A stretch of 64,000 nucleotides of DNA, from positions 412,996 through 476,995 of the forward strand of contig NZ_MAST01000012.1 of assembly GCF_001758225.1 (NCBI RefSeq). The letters are read 5' to 3'. This document shows positions 1 to 8,876 of this stretch, in pieces; position 1 is the first letter of the stretch, and each line of letters begins with the position of its first letter. Both the position numbers and the translations under genes were made by a program. The notes beneath the pieces were generated by a model, which saw only the letters and a list, made by a program, of their open reading frames with translations, had not been told where the DNA came from and did not search any database. Origin of the DNA: Humibacillus sp. DSM 29435. Its GTDB lineage: Bacteria; Actinomycetota; Actinomycetes; Actinomycetales; Dermatophilaceae.

Positions 1-808
1 CAACTCGCTGACCCGGGTGTACGCCGTGGCCTCCGGCAAGGGCGGCGTCGGCAAGTCGTCGGTCACCGTGAACCTGGCGGTGGCGATGGCCGAGCAGGGC
101 CTGCGCGTCGGGGTCGTCGACGCTGACGTCTACGGCTTCTCGGTGCCCCGGATGCTCGGGGTCGAGCAGCGTCCGACCCAGGTCGACGACATGATCCTGC
201 CGCCCATCGCCCACGAGGTGAAGGTCATCTCGATCGGCATGTTCGTGCCGGGCAACCAGCCGGTGGTCTGGCGCGGCCCCATGCTGCACCGAGCCCTTCA
301 GCAGTTCCTGGGCGATGTGTTCTGGGGCGACCTCGACGTACTGCTGCTCGACCTGCCGCCGGGCACCGGTGACATCGCCATCTCGACGGCCCAGCTCGTG
401 CCGAGCGCCGAGATCCTCGTCGTGACCACCCCGCAACAGGCAGCCGCGGAGGTGGCCGAGCGGGCGGGTTCCATCGCCCTGCAGACCCACCAGCGAGTGG
501 CCGGCGTGATCGAGAACATGTCGTGGCTCGAGATGCCCGACGGCTCGCGGCAGGAGATCTTCGGTTCCGGCGGCGGCCAGCGGGTCGCCGACTCGCTCAC
601 CATCAGCATCGGCGCCCCCGTGGCGCTGCTCGGCCAGATCCCGCTCGACCCCCGTGTTCGCGAGGGCGGCGACAACGGCATCCCGGTCGTCATCGGCGAA
701 CCCGACACCGCGGCCGCTGTCGCCCTGCGCGGTATCGCCAAGGGTCTCTCGACCCGAGCCCGCGGCCTCGCCGGCCGCTCCCTCGGTCTCACCCCGGCAG
801 GCCGCTGA
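1..808 (+). CDS. mrp: Mrp/NBP35-type P-loop ATPase, Fe-S cluster carrier (5' end outside window)
   Basis: The reading frame is open from base 2, so the gene starts upstream of the window; only about 268 C-terminal residues are visible. The deviant Walker A motif SGKGGVGKS lies at bases 32-58, followed by the DADVYGFSVPRM and LLLDLPPGTGD segments typical of Mrp/ApbC proteins. Family members bind and transfer iron-sulfur clusters in the cytoplasm in an ATP-dependent way. The CxxC pair used for cluster binding in many Mrp proteins is absent: the segment after ENMSWLE reads MPDGSRQEIFG. From memory this is also true of mycobacterial Mrp, so it is probably a lineage trait. The usual N-terminal MIP18-like domain would be off the left edge. 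It is convergent with the ABC exporter genes. The position near tatB/sigE matches the mycobacterial order. Confidence 0.93.
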   Translation, partial: NSLTRVYAVASGKGGVGKSSVTVNLAVAMAEQGLRVGVVDADVYGFSVPRMLGVEQRPTQVDDMILPPIAHEVKVISIGMFVPGNQPVVWRGPMLHRALQQFLGDVFWGDLDVLLLDLPPGTGDIAISTAQLVPSAEILVVTTPQQAAAEVAERAGSIALQTHQRVAGVIENMSWLEMPDGSRQEIFGSGGGQRVADSLTISIGAPVALLGQIPLDPRVREGGDNGIPVVIGEPDTAAAVALRGIAKGLSTRARGLAGRSLGLTPAGR

Positions 809-829
809 GCCCACCGATCATCGGTCGGA

Positions 830-858
830 AGCACGATTCAGGCTGATCGGATCGTGCT
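830..858. terminator. Hairpin between convergent mrp and ABC exporter
   Basis: The arms AGCACGAT (830-837) and ATCGTGCT (851-858) are perfect complements with a 13-base loop, 22 bases after the mrp stop. There is no U-run, so it is only a weak candidate for a terminator. Confidence 0.35.
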
Positions 859-876
859 CTCTACGGTTGGCGGCGG

Positions 877-933
877 GGCCGTCGTTGCCGCGTGCCGGCC
901 GTCGCTGCCGCGCGGGCCGTCACTGCTGCGCGG
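877..933. repeat. Three imperfect GC-rich tandem copies
   Basis: Three copies of a unit resembling GGCCGTCGCTGCCGCGCGG begin at 877, 897 and 915. They lie in the spacer just before the 3' end of the downstream minus-strand ABC gene. No function is evident. Confidence 0.6.
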
Positions 934-939
934 GCCGGC

Positions 940-2799
940 TCAGGCGAGCGACTCGACCCAGGCCCGGTGCAGATCGGCGAACCGCCCGGCGTCGGCCGCG
1001 ATGAGATCGGCGGGGGCGCCGTCTTCGACGATGCGCCCGTGCTCCATCACCAGCACGCGGTCGGCGATCTCGACGGTCGAGAGACGGTGCGCGATCACCA
1101 CAGCGGTGCGACCCGCGAGGATGGTCTGGAGGGCGCGCTGGACGAGGCGCTCCGAGGGCACGTCGAGTGATGAGGTGGCCTCGTCGAGGATGAGCACCGC
1201 CGGGTCGGCCAGGAACGCGCGGGCGAACGCCACCAGCTGGCGCTGACCGGCGCTCACCAGGCCACCGCGGTTGGACACCTGGGTGTCGTAGCCCTGGGGC
1301 AGCGCCTCGATGAAGCCGTGGGCGCCGATCGCGTGCGCTGCAGCCTGCACGTCGGCGTCGGTGGCCTCGGGCCGACCGAACCGGATGTTGTCGGAGATGC
1401 TGCCCGAGAAGAGGTAGTTCTCCTGGGTCACCAGCACCACGGCCCGCCGCAGGTCGGAGTCGCGCAGGCGGCGCACGTCGATCCCGTCGAGCAGCACGAC
1501 CCCGTCGGTGGGGTCGTAGAACCGGGTGGCCAGCTTCGCCACCGTCGTCTTGCCCGCACCCGTGGTGCCGACGAGCGCGACGGTCTGCCCGGCCGGGATG
1601 CACAGGTCGAGGTCGGGCAGCACCGGCACGCCGGCCGCGTACTCGAACCGGACGTGGTCGAAGCGAATCTCACCGTGGGGTGAGACCAGCGGCACCGGGT
1701 CGGTCGGCTCGGGCAGGTCGGGCTCCTCGTCGAGCACGCCCGAGAGCTTCTCGAGGGCGGCCGAGGCCGACTGGAAGGTGTTGTAGAACTGCGAGATCTC
1801 GGTCATCGGCTCGAAGAACTGCCGAAGGTAGAGCAGAAAGGCGGCCAGCACCCCGACCGTGACCTCGCCCTGGTAGGCGAGGTAGCCACCGTAGAGCAGC
1901 ACCACGCCGATCGTGAGGTTGCCGATGAGGCGGATGCCGGGCATGAACCACGCGACGAGGCGAAAGGCTCGGAGGTTGGCGGCGCGGTACTGCTCGTTGA
2001 CATCGTCGAAGATCTGCTGGTTGCGCGGCTCGCGGCGGAAGGCCTGAACGGCCCGGATGCCGTTCATCGACTCGACGAAGTGGACGATGACGAGCGCCAC
2101 CTTCTCGCGAGTCGCCCGGTAGGTCTGGGCCGACTCCTTGCGGAACCAGTTCGTCAGCCAGGCCAGGGCCGGGCCGCAGAGCAGGGCCACCAGCCCCAGC
2201 TTGACGTCGAGCACGAGCAGCAGGGTCGCGGTGCCCACGAGCGTGAGGGCGGCGGTCACCAAGCCGTCGAAGCCGCTCTCGAGCATCTCGTAGATGGCGT
2301 CGACGTCGGAGGTCTGCCGCGAGATGACCCGGCCCGAGGTGTAGCGGTCGTGGAACGCGGGGCTGAGATGCTGGAAGTGCCGGAACACCCGCTGGCGGAT
2401 CGTGAGCAGGATGTCTTGGCCGAGCCGTCCGGACCGGACGAGGAAGAGGTTGCGCGAGATGGCCTGGGTGATGGTCGCCACGAGCACGAGACCGACGACC
2501 AGCAGCAGCGGTTTGAGGTCGTCGGACTCGCGGATCGGCGGGATGCCGGTGTCGATGCCCTCTTTGACGAGGTAGGGGATCGAGAGACGGGCCACGTTCT
2601 CGACGAGCACGATGAGCACGAGCCAGCGCAGGTCGCGCCGCCAGGGGCGCAGCAGGTCACCGAGCAGGCGACGCGATCGAGCGGCGAGCCCGGCGCTCGT
2701 CTCGGCGCTCAGCTCGCCCTCGATCTCGTCAGCCGCCACACCGCGCCAGTTCTGTTCGGCCGCCGAGGTCGGACTGTTCGTCGGCGGCGGGGTGCTCAT
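940..2799 (-). CDS. ABC exporter half-transporter, subunit with canonical Walker B
   Basis: A 619-residue type IV ABC exporter with about six membrane helices (residues ~50-330) followed by one ATPase domain. Walker A (GTTGAGKTT) is near residue 413 and Walker B (LILDEATSSLD) near 535, with an intact catalytic Glu. The signature motif is degenerate, VSAGQ instead of LSGGQ. The H-loop HRLST is present. Its start ATG overlaps the stop of the upstream ABC gene by four bases (ATGA), so the two are translationally coupled and presumably form a heterodimer. The substrate cannot be read from sequence; lipids, drugs or peptides are typical of the family. The deviations match those in the partner (see findings). 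Confidence 0.93.
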   Translation of the reverse strand: MSTPPPTNSPTSAAEQNWRGVAADEIEGELSAETSAGLAARSRRLLGDLLRPWRRDLRWLVLIVLVENVARLSIPYLVKEGIDTGIPPIRESDDLKPLLLVVGLVLVATITQAISRNLFLVRSGRLGQDILLTIRQRVFRHFQHLSPAFHDRYTSGRVISRQTSDVDAIYEMLESGFDGLVTAALTLVGTATLLLVLDVKLGLVALLCGPALAWLTNWFRKESAQTYRATREKVALVIVHFVESMNGIRAVQAFRREPRNQQIFDDVNEQYRAANLRAFRLVAWFMPGIRLIGNLTIGVVLLYGGYLAYQGEVTVGVLAAFLLYLRQFFEPMTEISQFYNTFQSASAALEKLSGVLDEEPDLPEPTDPVPLVSPHGEIRFDHVRFEYAAGVPVLPDLDLCIPAGQTVALVGTTGAGKTTVAKLATRFYDPTDGVVLLDGIDVRRLRDSDLRRAVVLVTQENYLFSGSISDNIRFGRPEATDADVQAAAHAIGAHGFIEALPQGYDTQVSNRGGLVSAGQRQLVAFARAFLADPAVLILDEATSSLDVPSERLVQRALQTILAGRTAVVIAHRLSTVEIADRVLVMEHGRIVEDGAPADLIAADAGRFADLHRAWVESLA

Positions 2800-4658
2800 G
2801 CGCGCACCTGCGCTCTGTCGACATCAGTGTCGGCATCGGTGTTGGGGTCGGGGTCGGTGTCGGGGTCGGTGGTGGCGTCACCGTCGGCCGCAGGCCCGTC
2901 ACCCCCCGCGACGTCGGCCGCCAACAGCTCGCGGTAGGCCGGAACGGTGTCGAGCAGCTCGCGGTGCGTGCCCACGTGGGTCACGGTGCCGCCCTGCAGC
3001 AGGGCCACCTGGTCGGCGAGCATCACGGTCGACGCACGATGGGCCACGATCAGGCCCGTCGTCTCGGAGAGCACCCGCGAGAGCGCTTCCTCGACGAGCG
3101 CCTCCGTGTGCACGTCGAGAGCCGAGAGCGTGTCGTCGAGCACGAGCACCTTCGGCCTGGCCAGCACGGCCCGGGCGAGCGCGAGGCGCTGGCGTTGGCC
3201 GCCCGACAACGACAGGCCCTGCTCGCCGATGCGGGTGTCGAGGCCCCAGGGCAGCTCGTGCACGAACCCCGCCTGGGCGAGTTCGAGCGCCGACAGCACC
3301 TCGTCGGTGGCGGCATCCGGCCGACCCAGGGTGACGTTCTCGTGGGCGCTCATCGAGAAGAGGGTGGGCTCCTCGAAGGCCGTGGCCACCAAGGAGCGCA
3401 GCTCGCGCAGGTCGAGGTCACGGATGTCGACATCGTCGATCGTGATGCGCCCACCCGTGACGTCGAAGAGGCGGGCCACGAGCGCGGTCAGCGAGGTCTT
3501 GCCCGACCCTGTCGCGCCGACCAGCGCGAGCGTCTGGCCGGGCGCCACGTCGAGGTTGACGTCGCGCAGCACCAGCTGGTCGGGAGCATCGGGGAAGGCG
3601 AAGTCGACGTGCTCGAAGCGCAGGTGCCCGCGAGCCTGGCCGACACGGCGTTCCCCCGTGACGATGTCGGGCTCGGTGTCGAAGATCTCGAGCACGCGCG
3701 CCGCAGCGGTCATGGCCTCCTGAGACATCGCGAGGATGACCCCGAGCGACGACACGGGCCAGACGAGGCTGAGCATGAGGGTGATGAAGGCGACCAGCTC
3801 GCCGGGGGTCAGCAGCCCGCGGCCGACCCCGATGGCGCCGAGCAGCAGCACGACGACGACGGCCAGGTTGGGGATCATCTCGAGGAAGGTCCAGAACTTG
3901 GCCGCCAGCCTGACCTTGTCGAGGCTGGTGAGGCGCTGCTCGCGGGCGGCCTCGTCGTACTGCTCGCAGACGTGGCGGCTGCGGCCGAACGACTTGATGA
4001 CGCGGATGCCGACCGCGCCCTCCTGCGCCAGGGTGGCGAGGTCGCCCTGCTGGTCCTGCACCCGACGCGAGACGACGACGTAGGCCTTCTCGAAGCGCAT
4101 GGAGAGCCAGATGATCGGGACGGCTGCGGTGGCGACCACGAGGCCGAGCGGCCAGTACATCATCAGCAGCACCACGGTGACCGTCAGCAGCTGCACGATG
4201 TTGATGAGCAGAAAGAGCAGGCCGAAGCCGCTGAACCGCCGGATGGCGGACAGGTCGGTGGTGACGCGTGACAGCAGCTGGCCAGACTGCCAGCGGGTGT
4301 GGAAGCTCATCGGCAGGTGCTGGAGCCGGTCGTAGAGATCGCGTCTCAGGCTCGTCTCGAGGCCGAGCACGGCATTGGACTGCACCCACCGCCGCCAGAA
4401 GATGAAGACTGCCTCGAGCACCCCCAGCCCGATGGCGAGCAGACCCAGGGGCAGCACCGGCCCCAGCTCGTGGCGGGTGATCGGCCCGTCGATCAGGGCC
4501 TTGGTGACGAGCGGGATGGCGATCGAGAGGGCCACGCCTCCCAGCGATGCGACCAGCATGGCCAGCAGGGCCCAGCGGTGCGGTTTGAGGTAGCCGCGCA
4601 GGCGCCAGAGGGAGGAGGCACTGGCGGCGGCGGGGGGCTGGGCGACAGAGAGAGGCAT
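2796..4658 (-). CDS. ABC exporter half-transporter, subunit with degenerate catalytic Glu
   Basis: A 620-residue membrane-ATPase fusion of the same family as its downstream partner. Walker A (GATGSGKTS) is near residue 383 and the canonical signature LSGGQRQ near 485. Walker B reads LVLDDTLSALD (near 507), with Asp in place of the catalytic Glu, and the H-loop is HRAST. These changes are typical of the inactive-site subunit of heterodimeric exporters such as TM287/288 or BmrCD. Six hydrophobic segments lie in residues ~25-310. The C-terminus is an Asp/Thr-rich tail with repeated DPDTDPD-like sequence. It is the first gene of the two-gene exporter operon and lies downstream of tatB, separated by a tandem repeat. 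Confidence 0.93.
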   Translation of the reverse strand: MPLSVAQPPAAASASSLWRLRGYLKPHRWALLAMLVASLGGVALSIAIPLVTKALIDGPITRHELGPVLPLGLLAIGLGVLEAVFIFWRRWVQSNAVLGLETSLRRDLYDRLQHLPMSFHTRWQSGQLLSRVTTDLSAIRRFSGFGLLFLLINIVQLLTVTVVLLMMYWPLGLVVATAAVPIIWLSMRFEKAYVVVSRRVQDQQGDLATLAQEGAVGIRVIKSFGRSRHVCEQYDEAAREQRLTSLDKVRLAAKFWTFLEMIPNLAVVVVLLLGAIGVGRGLLTPGELVAFITLMLSLVWPVSSLGVILAMSQEAMTAAARVLEIFDTEPDIVTGERRVGQARGHLRFEHVDFAFPDAPDQLVLRDVNLDVAPGQTLALVGATGSGKTSLTALVARLFDVTGGRITIDDVDIRDLDLRELRSLVATAFEEPTLFSMSAHENVTLGRPDAATDEVLSALELAQAGFVHELPWGLDTRIGEQGLSLSGGQRQRLALARAVLARPKVLVLDDTLSALDVHTEALVEEALSRVLSETTGLIVAHRASTVMLADQVALLQGGTVTHVGTHRELLDTVPAYRELLAADVAGGDGPAADGDATTDPDTDPDPNTDADTDVDRAQVRA

Positions 4659-4680
4659 CGTCTACCGACGATAGTCGGCG

Positions 4681-4760
4681 CCGCCGACAGCCGCTGAGCC
4701 GCTGAGCCGCCGACAGCCGCTGAGCCGCCGACAGCCGCTGAGCCGCCGACAGCCGTTGAG
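4681..4760. repeat. 18-bp tandem repeat between tatB and the ABC exporter
   Basis: Four copies of CCGCCGACAGCCGCTGAG at 4681-4698, 4707-4724, 4725-4742 and 4743-4760 (last copy with one change), with an extra 8-base partial unit at 4699-4706. On the minus strand the array lies downstream of the tatB stop and 22 bases before the ABC start. It is a copy-number-variable type of repeat; no protein is encoded. Confidence 0.9.
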
Positions 4761-4774
4761 CCGTCAGCGGATAC

Positions 4775-5134
4775 TCAGGTGGCCTCGCTGTCCCAGGGGG
4801 TGGGGACCAACGGGTCGTACCCCTTCGGGGTGCTCAACGCCTTGTCGGCGTTGCGGTCGAGCTCGTCATCGTCATCGTCGCTGGTACCGGTCAGCGCGTC
4901 GCGCACGATCTTGCGGGGGTCGTACTGCCGCGGGTCGTACGCCTTCCAGTCGACGTCGGAGAACTCGGGGCCCATCTCGTCTTTGAGCTGTTGCCGGGCC
5001 CGGTCTGCGAAGCCTCTGGCCTCTCGGACGAACTTGCCGAACTTCGCGGCGTACTCCGGGAGCCGCTCGGGGCCGAGCACGACGATGGCGAGGACGCCGA
5101 GCAGCAACAGCTCCCACCCGTTGATGTCGAACAC
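4775..5134 (-). CDS. tatB: Twin-arginine translocase subunit TatB
   Basis: A 119-residue protein starting with GTG. One N-terminal membrane helix (residues ~5-20) is followed by the LGPERLP hinge and an amphipathic helix (YAAKFGKFVREARGF), the TatA/B signature. The MFDI start and the longer acidic C-tail (DDDDDELD) point to TatB rather than TatA. TatB with TatC recognises twin-arginine signal peptides at the inner face of the membrane. It follows htrA in the sigE-rseA-htrA-tatB order known from mycobacteria, with a 55-base gap. The rest of the translocase is not in the window. Confidence 0.92.
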   Translation of the reverse strand: MFDINGWELLLLGVLAIVVLGPERLPEYAAKFGKFVREARGFADRARQQLKDEMGPEFSDVDWKAYDPRQYDPRKIVRDALTGTSDDDDDELDRNADKALSTPKGYDPLVPTPWDSEAT

Positions 5135-5189
5135 TGTGCCTGCCTTCTGCTCATTACGGCCAGGGCCACCCGACGGGCGGCCGTTGGGG

Positions 5190-6794
5190 TCACTTGTCGG
5201 TCGCGGCCTCGAGCGTCATCTTGAGGTCGATCTGCTTACTGTCGCGCGTGACCTTCAGGGTGACGGTCTCACCGACCGCGCGGGCCCGGATCGAGACGAT
5301 GAGCTGGTCGGGGGTGCGCACCCGCTTGCCCTCGAACCCGATGATGATGTCACCCGGCTGCACCCCGGCCTTCGCCGCCGGCCCGTTCGCCGTGACGGCG
5401 TTGCCGGTGTCGACGACCTGGGCGCCTTCGCCACTGTAGGTGCGGTCGAGCGAGACCCCGATCACGGGGTGGGTGGCCTTGCCCGTGGCGATGAGCTGGT
5501 CTGCGGTGCGCCTGGCCTGGTCGCTCGGGATCGCGAACCCGAGCCCGATGTTGCCCCCGGAGGAGCTGGTGGTGCCGGGCACGCGCGCGATGGCCGAGTT
5601 GACCCCGATCACCTTGCCCGAGCTGTCGAGCAGCGGCCCACCGGAGTTTCCGGGGTTGATCGCAGCATCGGTCTGGATCGCGTTGATGAAGGAGGCCTCG
5701 TCACCGGTGCCGGGGGTGACGGGGCGGTTAAGTGCGCTGACGATGCCGGTGGTCACCGTCTGCTCGAGGCCAAGAGGTGCACCGACCGCGATCACCTGGT
5801 CGCCGACGACGACCTGGTCGGACTCACCGAGCACCAACGGTGTCAGGTCGGTGCGGGCGAGCTTGAGCACGGCGAGGTCGTAGCTGACGTCGCGGCCCAC
5901 GATGGTGGCCTTCTCGGTGTCACCGTTGCTGAGCACGATCTCGATGTCGCCGCCCTTGGCGGCAGCACCGACGACATGGTTGTTGGTCAGCACATGGCCC
6001 CGGTTGTCGATCACGAAGCCCGAACCAGTGCCCGAGCCCTCGGCGCCGGCATCGACCTTGATCGTGACGACACTCGGTAGCGCGACCGCGGCGATGCTCG
6101 CGACCGATCCCGGCGGCCGAACCGTGGCCCCCGGGCCGGGCTCAGGCAGGCTCGAACCGCCGATCTGGACCCGGTCGCTGAGCAGCTGGCCCCCGACACC
6201 GCCGACGACACCGGCGACCAGCGCGACCGCAGCGATGAGGGCCACCAGCGGGCCCCGTCGGTTGCGGGTCGGGTCGGGCGGGGGTGAGGCGAAGGGAACA
6301 CCTTGCGGTGCGGCATCCGGGATCGGCCAGGCCGACCCCCCTGATGGCGCGGCCATCGCAGGCCCGGCCGCTGAAGATGGAGCAGACCCCGACGCAACGG
6401 CCGACATGGGCGAGACGCTGGCGCCGTCGCTGGCCGCGGCCGGCGCCTGTGGCGGCGCGTAGCGGGCGAAGTGGGCGGCCTCGGCCACCGCGTCAGCGCG
6501 GTCGCTACCCCAGGCGGAGTCGGCGCGGGTGGGCACCGAAGGGCCTTCAGAGGGGTGCTGGGCCGCGAAGGTGTCGAACCAGTCGTCGTGGGCCGCGCCT
6601 GCCGGAGCCGGACCGCCTGACCCGGCGGCCTGGCTGGTGGATGGGTTGAGCGGCGGCGCCGACGGGATGGCCTGGGTGCTCGCGACGTCGATCACTCCGG
6701 TGTGCTCCGGAGCAGGAGGGGTGGCGCGCGGAGCCGGTTCGGGGTCGCCCGGCCCCGATGGCTCATCGGCGCGGGGCGTGACCTGCTCGCTCAT
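5190..6794 (-). CDS. htrA: Membrane-anchored HtrA-type serine protease with PDZ domain
   Basis: A 534-residue protein. Residues ~1-175 are a low-complexity Pro/Ala/Ser-rich cytoplasmic region; one membrane helix follows at ~180-201; then comes a trypsin-like domain with His in TNNHVVG (~271), Asp in YDLAVLKL (~305) and Ser in INPGNSGGPL (~383). A C-terminal PDZ domain contains PAAKAGVQPGDIIIGF. This is the extracytoplasmic quality-control protease of the SigE regulon in actinobacteria. The start ATG overlaps the anti-sigma factor stop by four bases (ATGA). A longer in-frame reading exists upstream but lies entirely inside the anti-sigma gene, so the overlapping ATG is preferred. Confidence 0.93.
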   Translation of the reverse strand: MSEQVTPRADEPSGPGDPEPAPRATPPAPEHTGVIDVASTQAIPSAPPLNPSTSQAAGSGGPAPAGAAHDDWFDTFAAQHPSEGPSVPTRADSAWGSDRADAVAEAAHFARYAPPQAPAAASDGASVSPMSAVASGSAPSSAAGPAMAAPSGGSAWPIPDAAPQGVPFASPPPDPTRNRRGPLVALIAAVALVAGVVGGVGGQLLSDRVQIGGSSLPEPGPGATVRPPGSVASIAAVALPSVVTIKVDAGAEGSGTGSGFVIDNRGHVLTNNHVVGAAAKGGDIEIVLSNGDTEKATIVGRDVSYDLAVLKLARTDLTPLVLGESDQVVVGDQVIAVGAPLGLEQTVTTGIVSALNRPVTPGTGDEASFINAIQTDAAINPGNSGGPLLDSSGKVIGVNSAIARVPGTTSSSGGNIGLGFAIPSDQARRTADQLIATGKATHPVIGVSLDRTYSGEGAQVVDTGNAVTANGPAAKAGVQPGDIIIGFEGKRVRTPDQLIVSIRARAVGETVTLKVTRDSKQIDLKMTLEAATDK

Positions 6795-7540
6795 GGAGTT
6801 GATTGTGCCGAAGGACCGAGCGACATACGAACCGGGGCGACCGCGTTGCGGTCGTAGCCGGCGTAGACCTGGGGCGACACCACCCAGTAGGAGGCGGTCG
6901 TGCCGGAAGACGGGCCACGCCCGGTGGTACGCGCCTTCGGCGTGGAGGCCGAGAAGCGCGACGACGACCCGACCATGAACCCCGTCGCTGCCAGGCTGCT
7001 GATGCCGAAGGCGACGGAACCCATGCTGGCCACGCCTGCGGGCGCCTGCGCCTCCACCGGTCTCGTCGAGCCCTGCAGGGGAGCCACGGCCAGACCCCAG
7101 GCGGCCGCGACCGAAGCGCCGGCCGCGATGGAGGCCACCACGGCAGCCCGAACCGGCGAGCGGTGCAGGGCGGGAGCCGTCGGGCGCACGGTGGGCAGAC
7201 GGTCGTGCAGGGCCTCGTGCATCCGATGGCTCGACACGAGCGAACCCGGCGGCGCCTCCGGCACGGGCGGAACCTCCGGCCCGGCGGCGGCTCGCGGAGG
7301 TTGCCCCAGACCCGTCGTCGGCATCGCAGGCGTCGAGACGGCCAGACCCATCAGGGAAGAGCGCAGGCTGGTGGGAATGTCGGTGTGGCTGCGCAGCGCG
7401 AGCACGATCCGTCGCTCCTGGTCGGCAGCCGACTGGCACACCCGGCAGTACACCAGGTGCCGGTCGTAGACGTGCAGCAGGGCAGGCGGCAGGGCTCGGT
7501 CGACGTAGGCGCGGACGTGTCCGCGCAGGTGCGGCGTCAT
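6791..7540 (-). CDS. rseA: Zinc-binding anti-sigma factor (RseA-like)
   Basis: About 249 residues from the MTPH start. A HxxxCxxC zinc motif (HLVYCRVC, near residues 28-35) marks a ZAS-type anti-sigma domain; a Pro/Ala-rich linker leads to one membrane helix at ~128-151 and a short exported tail. It presumably binds and silences the sigma factor encoded just upstream and links it to envelope stress; mycobacterial RseA is the closest described parallel. The start lies 25 bases after the sigE stop. No strong ribosome-binding site is seen, and a longer start inside sigE is possible but less likely. The downstream htrA start overlaps its stop. Confidence 0.88.
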   Translation of the reverse strand: MTPHLRGHVRAYVDRALPPALLHVYDRHLVYCRVCQSAADQERRIVLALRSHTDIPTSLRSSLMGLAVSTPAMPTTGLGQPPRAAAGPEVPPVPEAPPGSLVSSHRMHEALHDRLPTVRPTAPALHRSPVRAAVVASIAAGASVAAAWGLAVAPLQGSTRPVEAQAPAGVASMGSVAFGISSLAATGFMVGSSSRFSASTPKARTTGRGPSSGTTASYWVVSPQVYAGYDRNAVAPVRMSLGPSAQSTP

Positions 7541-7565
7541 CGCCGCGTCACCGAGCAGGGGCTCA

Positions 7566-8270
7566 TCAGCGCGTTCCCGTCGCCACGCGACGACCCGGCA
7601 TCCGCAGCCCGGAACGAACCCGACCCTCGCGGGCGGCCACGACCTCGGGCGCACGGTGGGCCAGGGCCTCGCGCAGCTGGGCGCGGCCCCGGTGGATGCG
7701 AGAGCGCACGGTGCCCAGCTTCACGCCGAGCGTGGCACTGATCTCCTCGTACGAGAGGCCCTCGATGTCGCACAGCACCACGGCTGCCCGGAACTCAGGC
7801 GTGAGAGCGTCGAGAGCCCGCTGCACGTCGTCGTCGAACCGGCTGTCGTGGTAGGTCTGCTCGGGGCCCTTCTCGCGGCTCGGTAGGCGACCCGCCGCGT
7901 CGTCGGGAAGGGAGTCGAAGCGGATCCGCTGCTTACGACGCATCTTGTCGAGAAACACGTTCGTGGTGATGCGGTGCAGCCAACCCTCGAAGGTTCCGGG
8001 CTGATAAGAGCTGAGCGAGCGGAACACGCGCACGAACACGTCGTGGGTCAGGTCTTCGGCGTCATGCGGGTTGCCGGTGAGGCGGTAGGCCAGCCGGTAC
8101 ACGCGCGCGGAGTGCTGCTCGACGATCTCTTCCCAGCTGGGCGGGGTCCAGGGGGTCTCGGGGGCGACCGAACCGGTCACCGGGTCGACCACCGAGTCCG
8201 ACGTCGGGACGGAGTGAGCGGGCCCCCCGTACTGGGGGCTCGTCGCACTGGTGGTTGCACTCGTCGTCAC
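7566..8270 (-). CDS. sigE: ECF RNA polymerase sigma factor, SigE type
   Basis: A 234-residue ECF sigma factor beginning with GTG. Region 2 ([20 protein letters not shown], then [11 protein letters not shown]) lies at about residues 50-115 and region 4 ([20 protein letters not shown]) at about 165-200. The ~45-residue N-terminal extension is low in complexity. Gene order with an anti-sigma factor, HtrA and TatB identifies it as the SigE-type envelope-stress sigma factor. A divergent O-methyltransferase lies one gene further upstream, as in mycobacteria. An alternative start further into the N-terminus cannot be excluded. Confidence 0.92.
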   Translation of the reverse strand: MTTSATTSATSPQYGGPAHSVPTSDSVVDPVTGSVAPETPWTPPSWEEIVEQHSARVYRLAYRLTGNPHDAEDLTHDVFVRVFRSLSSYQPGTFEGWLHRITTNVFLDKMRRKQRIRFDSLPDDAAGRLPSREKGPEQTYHDSRFDDDVQRALDALTPEFRAAVVLCDIEGLSYEEISATLGVKLGTVRSRIHRGRAQLREALAHRAPEVVAAREGRVRSGLRMPGRRVATGTR

Positions 8271-8338
8271 GCGGAACAGCGCCTTTCGCTGGGACTGGTT
8301 GCCGAGGTCAACGCCCTCTGCGCCTGATTCGTTCCCCC

Positions 8339-8845
8339 TCAGTATTTCGGATTGCCCCTGTGTCGTTCATGTTTCTGCTGTGAACCACCTGTGGATGCGG
8401 CCTGGCTCGAACCGTCGTCGGGCGCGGCCTCGTGGTGGCGTCGGCCCTGCGTTCGGCGGTGCTGCTTCATCTCTGCCTCGAAGAGATGCCGCCGGCCGCC
8501 GGCCAGCGTCTGGCGGGCCTGCTCCTCGAGGCCCTTGAAGGCGTCGTAGTAGCCGTCGTCGTACTCCTCGACGAGCTGGAAGGTCCACCGTCCCTCGATG
8601 ATGTTGCGACCCACCAGCTCGGTGTCGACACGGTCGGCCAGCTCGTCGCGGCCCGCCTCGCGCAACAGGTCGACGGCCTCACCGAGAGCGAGGTCGGCCA
8701 TTCCCGTCAGGCGGTGGAACCCGTAGAGGTGGCCTCTGGCGTGCTCGACCACCTCCAGTGCCTCGGACAGCTTGCCGAGCGCCTCGACGGTCTGGTCGGT
8801 GACGCCCTCGGGGCGACGGTGCTCACGTGCCGGTTGCTCTCCCAT
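8339..8845 (-). CDS. Conserved actinobacterial protein of unknown function
   Basis: A 168-residue soluble protein with no recognised domain. The middle (residues ~25-125) is helical, rich in charged and aromatic residues ([20 protein letters not shown], then [19 protein letters not shown]), and the C-terminal 45 residues are a His/Arg/Gln/Ser-rich disordered tail. It sits between sigE (68-base gap, same strand) and the divergent O-methyltransferase, so it could share the SigE neighbourhood. Similar unknown proteins occur in related actinobacteria as far as I recall, but no function is known to me. Confidence 0.8.
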   Translation of the reverse strand: MGEQPAREHRRPEGVTDQTVEALGKLSEALEVVEHARGHLYGFHRLTGMADLALGEAVDLLREAGRDELADRVDTELVGRNIIEGRWTFQLVEEYDDGYYDAFKGLEEQARQTLAGGRRHLFEAEMKQHRRTQGRRHHEAAPDDGSSQAASTGGSQQKHERHRGNPKY

Positions 8846-8863
8846 GCCCTGACCTTAGGTCGT

Positions 8864-8869
8864 TACGCT
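8864..8869 (+). promoter_or_regulatory. -10 hexamer of a leaderless promoter for the O-methyltransferase
   Basis: TACGCT ends 7 bases before the ATG at 8877, which puts the expected transcription start on the A of the start codon; no ribosome-binding site is present. Confidence 0.55.
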
Positions 8870-8876
8870 GACCCCC

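Noticed and set aside
2964..4271. A long plus-strand open frame opposite the second ABC exporter gene
   Set aside because: The exporter has complete motifs on the minus strand; the other frame is a shadow.
4681..4760. Possible CRISPR array in the tandem repeats at 4681, 9513 and 48167
   Set aside because: Units are 11-18 bp, adjacent and without unique spacers, and no cas gene is near.
5190..7439. A 749-residue version of the HtrA protease
   Set aside because: The extra N-terminal part is an alternative frame of the anti-sigma gene; the ATGA overlap gives the proper start.
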